Of a DNA stretch of 62,376 nucleotides, positions 29,204-37,639 are shown in pieces. Origin of the DNA: a bacterium (lineage in GTDB: Bacteria; CAYTYR01; UBA6262). Below the pieces are notes generated by a model, which searched no databases, was not told the DNA's origin, and worked only from the letters and a program-made list of their open reading frames with translations. Both the position numbers and the translations under genes were made by a program. The stretch is taken from the NCBI GenBank assembly GCA_028712895.1, contig JAQTPL010000007.1, positions 1-62,376 of the forward strand. Reading direction: 5' to 3'. Within the stretch, counting starts at the first letter, position 1, and each line of letters opens with the position of its first letter.

Positions 29204-29508
29204 TGGAGCGAGCGGCTGTGATTAAAATTGCAGCTTCCACGAGAAATCGTGGTTGAAAAAGTGGGTGAATTCAGGGAACCCTGATTGCCGGAAGGCGTAA
29301 GGTAACCCTGAGCCAAGCTCCGAAGGAAAATCGGAGAAGGTGCAGAGACTATCCCGCAAGGGAGTACTCTAGAAATATTTGGGGGAAGCGCCCACTCTCT
29401 AAATCCGGGATCATTCGGACAAGAGAATGAGATAGTCCAAGCTCTGAAGAAACTCAGAGGATACTTGTAACCGCTAGGTTGTAGGTTCGAGTCCTACCCA
29501 GGCAGCCA
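29186..29508 (+). tRNA. tRNA-Asn (anticodon GUU) interrupted by a group I intron
   Basis: Exons 29186-29219 and 29468-29508 join into a 75-base tRNA with encoded CCA. The acceptor TGCCTGG pairs with CCAGGCA, the D arm GCTC pairs with GAGC, the anticodon stem AGCGG pairs with CCGCT, and the T arm is GTAGG/CCTAC. The spliced loop CTGTTAA gives anticodon GUU, splitting between U35 and U36. Without splicing one would misread the gene as GUG (His), but then the loop does not close properly. Confidence 0.94.
29220..29467 (+). ncRNA. Group I self-splicing intron in tRNA-Asn anticodon loop
   Basis: A 248-base intron with no ORF. P1 pairs exon GCTGT (29215-29219) with the internal guide GCAGC (29230-29234), leaving the expected U-G pair at the 5' splice site. 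P2 is CCACGA-GAAA-TCGTGG (29237-29252). P3 pairs 29261-29265 with 29353-29357. P4 pairs 29270-29276 with 29306-29312. A P6 hairpin is at 29318-29336. P7 pairs GACTAT (29347-29352) with ATAGTC (29432-29437), within the conserved GTGCAGAGACTA and AGATAGTCC regions. P9 is CTCTGA/TCAGAG. The last base is G29467 (omega G). Small size and tRNA location suggest subgroup IC3-like. Confidence 0.93.
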
Positions 29509-29513
29509 ATATT

Positions 29514-29544
29514 AGAAAAACCCCATATTTTATGGGGTTTTTCT
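29514..29544. terminator. Terminator after tRNA-Asn
   Basis: A perfect 14-bp inverted repeat (AGAAAAACCCCATA / TATGGGGTTTTTCT) with a 3-base loop. It can act in both directions. Confidence 0.9.
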
Positions 29545-29608
29545 ATTAATGGGGATATATTAATTTGAAATAATCTGCTGTAATATAACAATAAATATTA
29601 TTTAATGA

Positions 29609-29637
29609 TTGACTTTTAGATACATTAGTGATACATT
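29609..29637 (+). promoter_or_regulatory. Promoter for the small-protein pair
   Basis: TTGACT (29609-29614), a 17-base spacer and TACATT (29632-29637). The spacer and -10 contain a direct repeat of GATACATTA. The surrounding 145-bp gap (29545-29689) is AT-rich and ends in a run of ten G just before the next start codon. Confidence 0.65.
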
Positions 29638-29689
29638 ATTATTGTTATAATGATGTTTTATGTAAATATAAGCATGGGGGGGGGGTATT

Positions 29690-29908
29690 ATGAAAGGGGA
29701 AACAAAAGAAGTTCGTTTTAAGCGAATTGCTGAAAGGCGGGTTCAACGGATTATTGATAGCTTTACCAGCTTATCACAGTGCTCAAACAAAAGAATGTAC
29801 AAATGGAGTGATGAGCAACTTAGAAGAATGTGGGATTCAATTGAAAGTGCCTTTAGATCATGCAAAACCGGTTTTGAAAAATCAGAACCCGAAGAATTTA
29901 GATTATAG
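29690..29908 (+). CDS. Small hypothetical protein (72 aa)
   Basis: A 72-residue charged helical protein. The line CSNKRMYKWSDEQLRRMWDSIESAFRSCKTGF resembles short proteins seen on mobile elements of Firmicutes, in which a conserved CSNKxxY precedes a helix. A G10 tract (29676-29685) lies in the ribosome-binding position four bases before ATG. Its base composition is more AT-rich than that of neighbouring operons, suggesting transfer. Function unknown. Confidence 0.6.
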   Translation: MKGETKEVRFKRIAERRVQRIIDSFTSLSQCSNKRMYKWSDEQLRRMWDSIESAFRSCKTGFEKSEPEEFRL

Positions 29909-29931
29909 ATCGGGAAAATAAGGAAGCTAAT

Positions 29932-30189
29932 GTGATACTATTTAAAAAGATCCCATTTAGTTTTGAAGAGAAGAACTATGAAATACAAATATTCTATGAT
30001 GATACATTAATAAATGTTATAGCTTTTCATAATCATTATCCTGTAAATGGTATTAGGCATCAAATTAAAATCTCTAAAAAGATTTCTATGCAGGGACTAT
30101 TAGAGCAAGAGGTAGTAGGAGAACTCGTTGAGATGTCAAAAAGAGATATAATTGAAAAACGATGGGAACGATTGTTTAATAGAACTTAA
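29932..30189 (+). CDS. Hypothetical protein (85 aa)
   Basis: An 85-residue protein starting at GTG 29932, 23 bases after the preceding gene. It is rich in beta-type residues at the start (FSFEEKNYEIQIFYDD) with a helical, charged C-terminus (MSKRDIIEKRWERLF). I recognise no family. It is AT-rich like its two neighbours. GGAAGC upstream is a weak ribosome-binding site. Confidence 0.5.
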   Translation: MILFKKIPFSFEEKNYEIQIFYDDTLINVIAFHNHYPVNGIRHQIKISKKISMQGLLEQEVVGELVEMSKRDIIEKRWERLFNRT

Positions 30190-30203
30190 TAAGGGAACCC
30201 ATT

Positions 30204-30911
30204 ATGAAGAAAATTACTGCTATTATTGGAAGCCCAATAAAAGAGAGATCAAATACTGGGACATTAGTAAAAGATTTTCTGGAAATGGTAAAAAGCTTTG
30301 ATAATACAATACAATATGAAGTGATTATACTTGGGGAAAAGAATGTTGCTATGTGTAAAGGGTGTTGGTCATGCACTCAAAAAGGTTCGTGTGTCATAAT
30401 CGATGATCTGCAGGAGCTTCAGGAAAAACTATTGACTAGTGACTTAATTATACTAGGTAGTCCTGTATATGTTCAGCACGTTTCCGCACAATTTAAGGCT
30501 TTTACTGATAGATTGTTTATATGGTTTCATACATTAAGATTGATAGGTAAACCTGCTTTGACTGCGATTACAACATCTAGAACCGGCATTAGACCAACTG
30601 AAAAGTATCTAAATATGATTTTATTCCTTTTAGGGACTATTCCAATAGGTCATTTAAGAGGTATCGCCTATAGACCAGGCGAATTCCCCCAAAGAGATCA
30701 AATTAAGAGAAAATATAAAAAACTCGCAAGAAAAACTGCTTTAATTCTTTCAGGACAAGAAAAGGTACGCCCAAAAGTTTTAAATAGATATTATTTCTGG
30801 GGTATGAAGATGAAAGCAAAACATGGTGGTTCACAGCTTCCTTTTGAAAATGAATACTGGAAAAAGAAAGGATGGTTTAATAAATCTTTCTGTCAGGCTG
30901 CTAAAATATAA
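30204..30911 (+). CDS. Flavodoxin-fold NAD(P)H-dependent oxidoreductase
   Basis: A 235-residue protein of the FMN-reductase/flavodoxin type. It starts KKITAIIGSPIKERSNT, the FMN phosphate loop, has the cysteine pair CKGCWSC (residues about 51-57) and IILGSPVYVQHVSAQFKAFTDR, which together mark the iron-sulfur-flavoprotein-like NAD(P)H oxidoreductases. The electron partner is unknown. It is the last gene of the AT-rich island. Confidence 0.78.
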   Translation: MKKITAIIGSPIKERSNTGTLVKDFLEMVKSFDNTIQYEVIILGEKNVAMCKGCWSCTQKGSCVIIDDLQELQEKLLTSDLIILGSPVYVQHVSAQFKAFTDRLFIWFHTLRLIGKPALTAITTSRTGIRPTEKYLNMILFLLGTIPIGHLRGIAYRPGEFPQRDQIKRKYKKLARKTALILSGQEKVRPKVLNRYYFWGMKMKAKHGGSQLPFENEYWKKKGWFNKSFCQAAKI

Positions 30912-30976
30912 GTATTGGTATCGTGCCCCAACAAGTAGTTGAGAAGGTCGTATAGAACGGGCAGCCATTAACTTAA

Positions 30977-31010
30977 ATTCCTGTAGTAAAATGCGGGAGT
31001 TTTTGTTTTG
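30977..31010 (+). terminator. Probable terminator of the AT-rich island
   Basis: A stem of ATTCCTG with CGGGAGT (including G-U pairs) followed by TTTTTGTTTT. Weaker than the others in the window. Confidence 0.5.
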
Positions 31011-31013
31011 CTA

Positions 31014-31043
31014 TTGACTTGTATGAGTAAAAAGAGATAAAAT
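31014..31043 (+). promoter_or_regulatory. Promoter for the Ehr operon
   Basis: TTGACT (31014-31019), an 18-base spacer and TAAAAT (31038-31043), 90 bases before the first gene. Confidence 0.7.
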
Positions 31044-31072
31044 ATATTTAATCTAACTAGGTATTGCCATCA

Positions 31073-31097
31073 GGCCCCTGTGGAACAGGTAGGGGTC
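31073..31097 (+). promoter_or_regulatory. Leader hairpin of the Ehr operon
   Basis: GGCCCCTG pairs with CAGGTAGGGGTC around a short loop, followed by TTATTTAATTT. The position, GC-rich stem and following T-rich stretch parallel the hairpin in the porCDAB leader. It could be a weak terminator used as an attenuator. Confidence 0.5.
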
Positions 31098-31132
31098 TTA
31101 TTTAATTTCCTTCTAAGGTGAAAGAGTAAAAT

Positions 31133-32935
31133 ATGTCAGATCCTTTATCGTTATTTTTTTTGGCTACAATCCTTATTGTTACCATACCTTCGTTCGTCTA
31201 TTCGATTGGCTACCTAAAAAAAGAATATTCTCCTAAGAAAATATTATTAGGGCAGATCCTGACATTTTTGTTTGTCCTGTCTATGCTGGCGGTGGTTACA
31301 GTAAGTAATATGCTGGCTTTTCTTATTGCCTGGGAAATAATGTCCCTGGTTTCATATTTCCTGGTGGTATTTGATTCTGAACATGAAAAGTCAATACAAG
31401 CCGGGACGATTTACGTGGTCATGACCCACGCGGGTACTGCTTTTTTGGTAGCCGCGTTTTTGCTTTTGTACCAACACACGCATTCGTTTGATTTTAACCT
31501 CGTAAAAGTAGCCAGCCAAACGATCCCGGTACATACAAGAAACATTATTTTCATCTTTTTACTGATCGGGTTTGGGACCAAGGCCGGTATTGTCCCTTTG
31601 CATATTTGGCTGCCTTATGCTCATCCCCAGGCCCCCAGCCATATATCCAGCATGATGTCCGGCGTTATGATCAAGACCGCGATCTATGGCCTGATCAGAT
31701 TTATAATTTACCTGTTAGGAGTCAACGACACCTGGTGGGGCACATTAGTACTGATCCTGGCGATTATTTCTTGCCTGGTGGGAATCATATACGCTTTAAT
31801 GGAAAAGGATATTAAGAAGCTCTTAGCTTACAGCAGCGTGGAAAATATCGGGATAATCTTGTTTGGCGTGGGATTATCTATGTATTTTATGAGTAAAAAT
31901 ATGTCTTATTGGGCTGTATTTGCACTGATAGCAGGATTATATCATTTGATAAATCACGCTATTTTTAAAGGGTTGTTATTTTTATGCGCAGGCAGCGTAT
32001 ACAAAGCCGCTGGCACCAGGAATATGGAAAAATTAGGCGGCTTGATCCGTACCATGCCGATAACAGCAGCATGTTTCCTGATCGGCGCTATGGGCATATC
32101 TGCCTTGCCTCCGCTCAACGGGTTTGTCAGTGAATGGTTAACACTGCAGGCGTTTTTTATGGGCGCCTGGCATACTCCGGGGACTGATAAACTGTTTTTA
32201 GGATTTTGCGCCGCCATGTTGGCTTTGACCAGCGGCCTGGCAGCCGCTTGCTTTGTTAAAGCATTCGGTATAACTTTTTTAGCGAAACCCAGAAGCAGTT
32301 ACGCGGAAAAAGCCATTGAATCGCCGGTTTCCATGAGATTTGGCATGTTGTTCCTGGCTGGATTGACCATTATTTTTGGTTTAGGGGCAGCAGTTATCAT
32401 AAATATATTATCCCGGGTTGCAGGGGCTTCATTAGGCATTGATACCAGTGCGATGGTTTTTAGTGTTAATAATATTACTATTCATCCATTGGCAGGCAAT
32501 GCTATGAGCTTATCCCCGCTGACCATGGCCTTGATCCTGGTGCTGTGCGGCTTATTAGGGTGGATTATTTACAAGGTATACCGGAAAAGAGCTATATCTT
32601 ATAATACCTGGGATTGTGGTTATTACCGATTAGACGCGCGTCATGAATATACGGCTACAGGTTTTTCCAAGCCTTTACGGATCGCTTTTAGCTTCTTTTT
32701 GCGGCCATACCGGACCACAAAGAAGAGCGGGGAATCTTTTTATCATATTAAATCCATGACCTACGAAACCCATACTACGCCTGTTTTTAAAAAATATATA
32801 TATAAGCCTGTGCTGGCCATAACCTTCAAATCCGCTAAATTCATGAGAAGGATCCAGCCAGGCAGTATCCATGTCTACCTGGCGTACATCGCAATAACAA
32901 TATTTGTTTTGATCATATTGATAAGGAAGTTTTAG
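31133..32935 (+). CDS. HyfB/NuoL-like antiporter subunit of Ehr complex
   Basis: A 600-residue multi-pass membrane protein of the Mrp/NuoL antiporter family. GTKAGIVPLHIWLPYAHPQAPSHISSMMSGVMIKTAIYGL is the family core (proton-channel lysine and glutamate sites). The C-terminus (WDCGYYRLDARHEYTATGFSKPLRI) is characteristic of HyfB. It would translocate ions in a membrane complex related to group 4 hydrogenases. First of six genes; it ends directly at the next start. Confidence 0.9.
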   Translation: MSDPLSLFFLATILIVTIPSFVYSIGYLKKEYSPKKILLGQILTFLFVLSMLAVVTVSNMLAFLIAWEIMSLVSYFLVVFDSEHEKSIQAGTIYVVMTHAGTAFLVAAFLLLYQHTHSFDFNLVKVASQTIPVHTRNIIFIFLLIGFGTKAGIVPLHIWLPYAHPQAPSHISSMMSGVMIKTAIYGLIRFIIYLLGVNDTWWGTLVLILAIISCLVGIIYALMEKDIKKLLAYSSVENIGIILFGVGLSMYFMSKNMSYWAVFALIAGLYHLINHAIFKGLLFLCAGSVYKAAGTRNMEKLGGLIRTMPITAACFLIGAMGISALPPLNGFVSEWLTLQAFFMGAWHTPGTDKLFLGFCAAMLALTSGLAAACFVKAFGITFLAKPRSSYAEKAIESPVSMRFGMLFLAGLTIIFGLGAAVIINILSRVAGASLGIDTSAMVFSVNNITIHPLAGNAMSLSPLTMALILVLCGLLGWIIYKVYRKRAISYNTWDCGYYRLDARHEYTATGFSKPLRIAFSFFLRPYRTTKKSGESFYHIKSMTYETHTTPVFKKYIYKPVLAITFKSAKFMRRIQPGSIHVYLAYIAITIFVLIILIRKF

Positions 32936-33808
32936 ATGAGGTTCTTACCAGTGCTTTTAATTATAATCCTTGCTCCGCTTCTGGGTGGCTTGATCACCAA
33001 GATCAAGAATAACCTGAGAATGCGCCAGGGGCAAAGTATTTTCCAACCATATTATAACCTGGTAAAATATTTTAATAAGGAAGAAGTCGTCTCGGGGACA
33101 TCTTCCTGGATATTCAAGATGGCTCCTTTCGCGATTTTCGCTTCATCGTTGGCAGCCTTATTTTATATGCGGGAATTCCTGGCTCTTATCTTCATCTTTG
33201 CCCTGGGGCGTTTTTTCTTATCACTGGCCGCGCTGGATACCGGCAGTACTTTTGGGGGAATGGGTTCATCCCGGGAGATGTTCATATCCAGTTTGAGCGA
33301 GCCAGTCGCTTGTTTAGCTTGTTTTGCCGTATCTTTGCAAAACGGCTCCACCGATCTTTTAGCATGGAAAAGTCTTCCCTTGGCGAATACTTCTGCTCTT
33401 ATTGCCGGGGTTGCCCTGTTCCTGGTAATGATCGCAGAGACATCGCGTATCCCGATCGATAACCAGGAAACTCATTTGGAATTAACCATGATCCACGAAG
33501 CTATGATACTGGAGTATTCAGGCCGGTCCCTGGCGCTGATAGAGGCAGCCTCCTATATCAGGCAGATGATCTGGCTTTTAATAATAGCGCAGGTATTATT
33601 ACCGCTAACCGATCCTGTTGGTATATCCGGCAGTCAATGGCTGCTGTGGTCGTGCTGGTATGCGGCTCGGATAGTAATTGTTGCCGCAGTTATTGCCCTG
33701 TTGGAAATAGCAGTCGCTAAAATGCGGTTATTCAGGGCGGTTGACTTTTTTGGTTTTGGTTTTGTTTTAGCTGCGATTGCTGTTTTATGCGCTGTATTGG
33801 GATATTAA
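32936..33808 (+). CDS. HyfC/NuoH-like membrane subunit of Ehr complex
   Basis: A 290-residue membrane protein. It starts with LIIILAPLLGGLITKIKNNLRMRQGQSIFQPYYNLVKYFNKE and has ETSRIPIDNQETHLELTMIHEAMILEYSGRSLA, the conserved loop that in NuoH/HyfC faces the hydrophilic arm. It couples electron transfer to ion pumping. Directly follows HyfB. Confidence 0.92.
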   Translation: MRFLPVLLIIILAPLLGGLITKIKNNLRMRQGQSIFQPYYNLVKYFNKEEVVSGTSSWIFKMAPFAIFASSLAALFYMREFLALIFIFALGRFFLSLAALDTGSTFGGMGSSREMFISSLSEPVACLACFAVSLQNGSTDLLAWKSLPLANTSALIAGVALFLVMIAETSRIPIDNQETHLELTMIHEAMILEYSGRSLALIEAASYIRQMIWLLIIAQVLLPLTDPVGISGSQWLLWSCWYAARIVIVAAVIALLEIAVAKMRLFRAVDFFGFGFVLAAIAVLCAVLGY

Positions 33809-33810
33809 AC

Positions 33811-33976
33811 TGAGACTGTATCACAACACCTTTTTTAGCTGCAATTGTAGCTTTTTGGCTGTAACTGATCTTTTTTCAACTTACATATATTGATTATATA
33901 TGCTCGTTTCAAAAATATCAGTTTCGCTCAAAAATCAGCAATTTCGCTTTAAAAAATATGTTATGACACAATCTCA
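33811..33976. mobile_element. MITE-like 166-bp element with terminal inverted repeats
   Basis: TGAGACTGTATCACAACA (33811-33828) and the complement of 33959-33976 match at 15 of 18 positions, forming terminal inverted repeats. The interior is AT-rich with its own palindrome GCTGCAATTGTAGC. It interrupts the Ehr operon between two genes that normally abut. No ORF or clear target duplication is visible. The right end lies immediately beside the ribosome-binding site of the next gene. Confidence 0.6.
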
Positions 33977-33989
33977 AGGAGTTGGAAAA

Positions 33990-34622
33990 ATGCAGGGATT
34001 AAGTATATTTGGATTATTAGTTGCTACTTTTTTAATGGTTATTGCCAAGAGGACTCCAGCCTTGGTCAGGAGTTTCCGGTACCAGTCATTTTTCCTCTTC
34101 CTGGCTACCCTGGTGATCGCGTTAGAAGAACGGCAACTAAATCTTTATGTGGTTGCAGGCCTGATCTTTGCCTTGAAAGTAATAGGGATACCCTATTTTC
34201 TGCAATATACCATGAAAAAAATAAATGTACGGGAAGACCTGGGATTGATAGCGAATACCCAGATCTCATTGCTTTTATCGTTAGGTTTTGCTTATCTTTC
34301 ATGGATCTTCAGTAAGCAGCTTATGTCATCTTCAGAAACCACTGCCATTCTCCCGGCAGTGGCTTTTTTTATACTTTTGACCGGAATGTTCCTGATGATC
34401 TTCAGGTTGACTGCTATGGCCCAGATCATCGGATTACTGATAATGGAGAATGGGTTGTTCTTATTGGCTTCTGCGGTTTTGGGCGGCATGCCATTTTTTG
34501 TGGAAATAGCCATCTTTTTCGATGTTTTTGTAAGTGTAGTCATTATGGGCTTCTTTGTATACAGGATCAATAAGCTTTTTACGCATATTGATGTGAATAG
34601 ATTATCACGGTTAAGAGGATAG
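33990..34622 (+). CDS. HyfE-like membrane subunit of Ehr complex
   Basis: A 210-residue membrane protein with about six or seven predicted helices, matching HyfE (a NuoK-like subunit with extra helices). I start it at ATG 33990, eight bases after AAGGAG; an in-frame extension upstream runs through the inserted element and is unlikely to be translated. It lies between HyfC and HyfF homologues. Confidence 0.85.
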   Translation: MQGLSIFGLLVATFLMVIAKRTPALVRSFRYQSFFLFLATLVIALEERQLNLYVVAGLIFALKVIGIPYFLQYTMKKINVREDLGLIANTQISLLLSLGFAYLSWIFSKQLMSSSETTAILPAVAFFILLTGMFLMIFRLTAMAQIIGLLIMENGLFLLASAVLGGMPFFVEIAIFFDVFVSVVIMGFFVYRINKLFTHIDVNRLSRLRG

Positions 34623-34629
34623 GATACTA

Positions 34630-36087
34630 ATGCTCTTGATATTTCTTCTGGTGGTACCGCTTATTCTGGCTGCCGGTGTTTTTCTGGCCAGGGATGCCAA
34701 ATCTTTTGGGGTAGTTAATGCTCTGGGGTATTGTGGCATGCTCATTGTCAGCGCCTTGCTGTTACAAGAGGTAGTGGCTGGGCATGGAATGTTGATAGAG
34801 TGGCATTTCCTGGTAGCTGATATTTTAAGCGCGTATTTTATTTTTGTGATAGCGGTAGTGTCATTGGCAACCGCTCTCTATTCCATCGGATATATTAATA
34901 AGGATATCGAACAGGGAATAATTTCCCTGAAAAAAGCCAAGACCTATTACCTTTTCTTCAATATATTTTGTTTTTCCATGTTTTTAGTGCCGTTGGTCAA
35001 TAACCTAGGCTTGATGTGGGTGGCGATAGAAATGACCACGCTGGTTTCCGCTTTTCTTGTCGGTTTCTACAACACCAAAAGATCAGTGGAAGCGGCCTGG
35101 AAATATATTATTATTTGTTCGGCGGGAATAATTTTTGCCTTATTAGGCACGATCTTATTTTTCTATGCTTTTTCCCTCTCCGGCTGCATGAAGAGCCTTA
35201 ATTGGACAGAAGCGGTTTCTACCGCGGGATCGCTGGATCCTAAAGTCATCAGAATAGCTTTTATTTTTATTTTAGTAGGATATGGAACTAAAGCAGGATT
35301 AGCGCCTATGCATAATTGGCTGCCTGACGCGCATAGCCAGGCTGTCGGTCCGGTGAGCGCGCTGCTTTCCGGGGTTTTGTTGAAGACCGCGATTTACGCG
35401 ATCCTCAGGTTCGGGTTCATAGTGATCAAAAGCGCGGGCTTTGCCTATTTCGGTAATTTATTGCTTTTGCTGGGAGTGATTTCACTGGTCATTTCCTGTT
35501 GTTTTATCCTGATCCAAAAGGACCTGAAACGGCTCCTGGCATACAGCAGCATAGAACATATAGGCATTATCGCTATCGGCCTCGGATTGGGAACGCCCTG
35601 GGGATTTTTGGGCGCGTTATTGCATGTTTTTAATCATGCGGTCACTAAATCCCTGATGTTTTTTGGGGCCAGTAATATAGTGAGGGCTTATGACACCCAT
35701 AACCTGCATAGTATCCGGGGAGCAATCAAAACTTTGCCTTATACCGGGACCATGGTCCTACTGGGAATGTTTGCCTTGACCGGCTTCCCGCCATTTTCTA
35801 TCTTTATGAGCGAGTTCCTGATCATTATGGGAGCGTTTAGTAAAGGGGCCTATTTCATAGCCGGGACTCTATTGCTGTTTTTGGTAATTATTTTCGGCGC
35901 TTTTATGTACCGGTTCAGCGAAATGCTTTTTGGCCATCTACCTAAGAATAGAGTCGTGCAAAAAGAACCGCTCAGCGGGAAACTGGCTTTCGCTTTCTTG
36001 TTAGTACTGATCAGTGCCGCCGGACCGGCATTGATCTATTTTAGAAAGGATTTGTTATGCCTGGTGCAGAACTTATTAACATTATAA
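34630..36087 (+). CDS. HyfF/NuoN-like antiporter subunit of Ehr complex
   Basis: A 485-residue multi-pass antiporter homologue. GTKAGLAPMHNWLPDAHSQAVGPVSALLSGVLLKTAIYAILR is the family core; IQKDLKRLLAYSSIEHIGIIAIGLG follows. It is the second antiporter-like subunit of the complex, as in Hyf. It overlaps the next gene by 31 bases. Confidence 0.92.
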   Translation: MLLIFLLVVPLILAAGVFLARDAKSFGVVNALGYCGMLIVSALLLQEVVAGHGMLIEWHFLVADILSAYFIFVIAVVSLATALYSIGYINKDIEQGIISLKKAKTYYLFFNIFCFSMFLVPLVNNLGLMWVAIEMTTLVSAFLVGFYNTKRSVEAAWKYIIICSAGIIFALLGTILFFYAFSLSGCMKSLNWTEAVSTAGSLDPKVIRIAFIFILVGYGTKAGLAPMHNWLPDAHSQAVGPVSALLSGVLLKTAIYAILRFGFIVIKSAGFAYFGNLLLLLGVISLVISCCFILIQKDLKRLLAYSSIEHIGIIAIGLGLGTPWGFLGALLHVFNHAVTKSLMFFGASNIVRAYDTHNLHSIRGAIKTLPYTGTMVLLGMFALTGFPPFSIFMSEFLIIMGAFSKGAYFIAGTLLLFLVIIFGAFMYRFSEMLFGHLPKNRVVQKEPLSGKLAFAFLLVLISAAGPALIYFRKDLLCLVQNLLTL

Positions 36088-37634
36088 ACAAGAAGCTGCC
36101 GGATTTTAAAGTAGTAGCAGTCACTCGGCCTTATCCTGATGAGCTCGTGATCCAGGTCAAAGCAGAGGATTTTAAGAAAGTATGCCTGGCTGTGCATGAA
36201 CATCTGTCTTCCTCGGTAATGTCCTTCTTTGCCGTGGATGACCGGCAACAACAGGGAAAATTTATTCTTTATTGCTATTTTATCAATGTGCCGCTGCATC
36301 AGTGGGTGGCAGTGAGACTGGATATTTCACCGGCTGATCCGTATTTTGAGGCTATATCAAAAGATATTTATTCAGCTCATTTGTTTGAAAGGGAAATTTG
36401 GGAAATGTTCGGCCTGGAGCCAAAAGGCAATCCAGACCTGCGAAGATTACGGCTGCACGATGAGGTCTGGCCGGTTGGCAATTATCCATTACGAAAAGAT
36501 TTCCAGACAGTCACAGAAGGGGAAAAGAAAGATTACAAATTTACCCGGGTGGAAGGCGAGGGGATATTTGAAGTGCCGGTCGGCCCGGTACATGCCGGCA
36601 TCATCGGCCCCGGGCATTTTCGCTTTAGCGTGGCCGGGGAACCGATCATTAACCTGGAAGCCAGGCTGGGCTTTACTCACCGGGGCGTAGAAAAACTATT
36701 TGAAGGTAAAAGCCTGCCTGCCGGTTTGCAATTAGCAGAATGTATATCCGGGGAGTCGGCTTTTGCCCATAGTCTGGCATTTTGTCAGGCAGCTGAAAAG
36801 ATAGCCGGGATAACAGTGGATAAAAAAACTGCCTATTGGAGATCTATTCTCTTAGAAGTAGAAAGAATGTACAATCATGTTAATGATATAGGCGGGATCG
36901 CCCTGGATGTTGGTTTCAGTTTTCCGGCAGCCCTGGCCGCTATAATTAAAGAATCGATCTTGCAGGCCAATGAAAAACTTACCGGCAACAGGTATCTAAA
37001 AGGGGTGAATAAGCTGGGAGGCATATCATTGAAAATGGATCAGTCCCGGCACGAAGAGCTAACAACATCATTAGGTAGGATCAGGGAAGATTTTGCGGTA
37101 TTGGTTAATATCCTGGAAGAAAGTGTTTCCTTTATGGATAGGGTAGACGGCACCGGCACTCTTAAGAAAGAAATAGCTGAGGATCTGGGAGTGCTTGGCC
37201 TGGCTGGCCGCGCTTCCGGGATACCAATTGACCTGAGAAAGATCTTTCCCGGTGTTTACCAGGAAGCCGGGATCAAGATTATCACCGCTCAAACCGGAGA
37301 TGTGCTGGCCAGATTAAAAGTCAGAATAGAAGAATTTGCTGAGTCAGGGCGCTTAACCGCTGAATTCTTAAGCAAGATCAGCACAGCTGAAACAACAGGC
37401 AGCAAGAGTGGCCCTGCAGTCGATGGTGCTTTAGGTTATAGTGAAGGCTGGAGGGGCCCGGTCCTGTATTGGCTTAAAACCGGTACTGAAGGGCTTATTG
37501 AAAGATGCAAGATAGTTGATCCGTCTTTTCATAACTGGCCGGGATTGTCTTATGCGGTATTAGGAGAGATTATTCCTGATTTTCCGCTCTGTAATAAGAG
37601 TTTTGACCTATCTTACTCAGGGAGCGATTTGTAA
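36057..37634 (+). CDS. HyfG-like large subunit (NuoC-NuoD fusion) lacking NiFe ligands
   Basis: A 525-residue fusion of a NuoC-like domain (about 1-150) and a NuoD/hydrogenase large-subunit domain. In group 4 hydrogenases two CxxC motifs hold the NiFe site. Here the first is replaced by ISGES (Ser231 and Ser234 where the cysteines belong, His238 kept), and the second by DPSFHN (Ser490, Asn493). No other CxxC pair exists. It therefore cannot bind NiFe in the known way and matches the energy-converting hydrogenase-related (Ehr) group. Substrate unknown. Confidence 0.9.
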   Translation: MPGAELINIINKKLPDFKVVAVTRPYPDELVIQVKAEDFKKVCLAVHEHLSSSVMSFFAVDDRQQQGKFILYCYFINVPLHQWVAVRLDISPADPYFEAISKDIYSAHLFEREIWEMFGLEPKGNPDLRRLRLHDEVWPVGNYPLRKDFQTVTEGEKKDYKFTRVEGEGIFEVPVGPVHAGIIGPGHFRFSVAGEPIINLEARLGFTHRGVEKLFEGKSLPAGLQLAECISGESAFAHSLAFCQAAEKIAGITVDKKTAYWRSILLEVERMYNHVNDIGGIALDVGFSFPAALAAIIKESILQANEKLTGNRYLKGVNKLGGISLKMDQSRHEELTTSLGRIREDFAVLVNILEESVSFMDRVDGTGTLKKEIAEDLGVLGLAGRASGIPIDLRKIFPGVYQEAGIKIITAQTGDVLARLKVRIEEFAESGRLTAEFLSKISTAETTGSKSGPAVDGALGYSEGWRGPVLYWLKTGTEGLIERCKIVDPSFHNWPGLSYAVLGEIIPDFPLCNKSFDLSYSGSDL

Positions 37635-37639
37635 CCCCA

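Noticed and set aside
29186-29230. Reading the interrupted tRNA as tRNA-His because GTG follows CT in the unspliced loop
   Set aside because: The 3' part after the intron restores the loop CTGTTAA, giving GUU with perfect stem pairing; the GTG reading includes intron bases.
33900-33989. Upstream extension of the HyfE-like protein by 30 residues
   Set aside because: The extension is encoded by the MITE-like element and the good ribosome-binding site is at the ATG at 33990.
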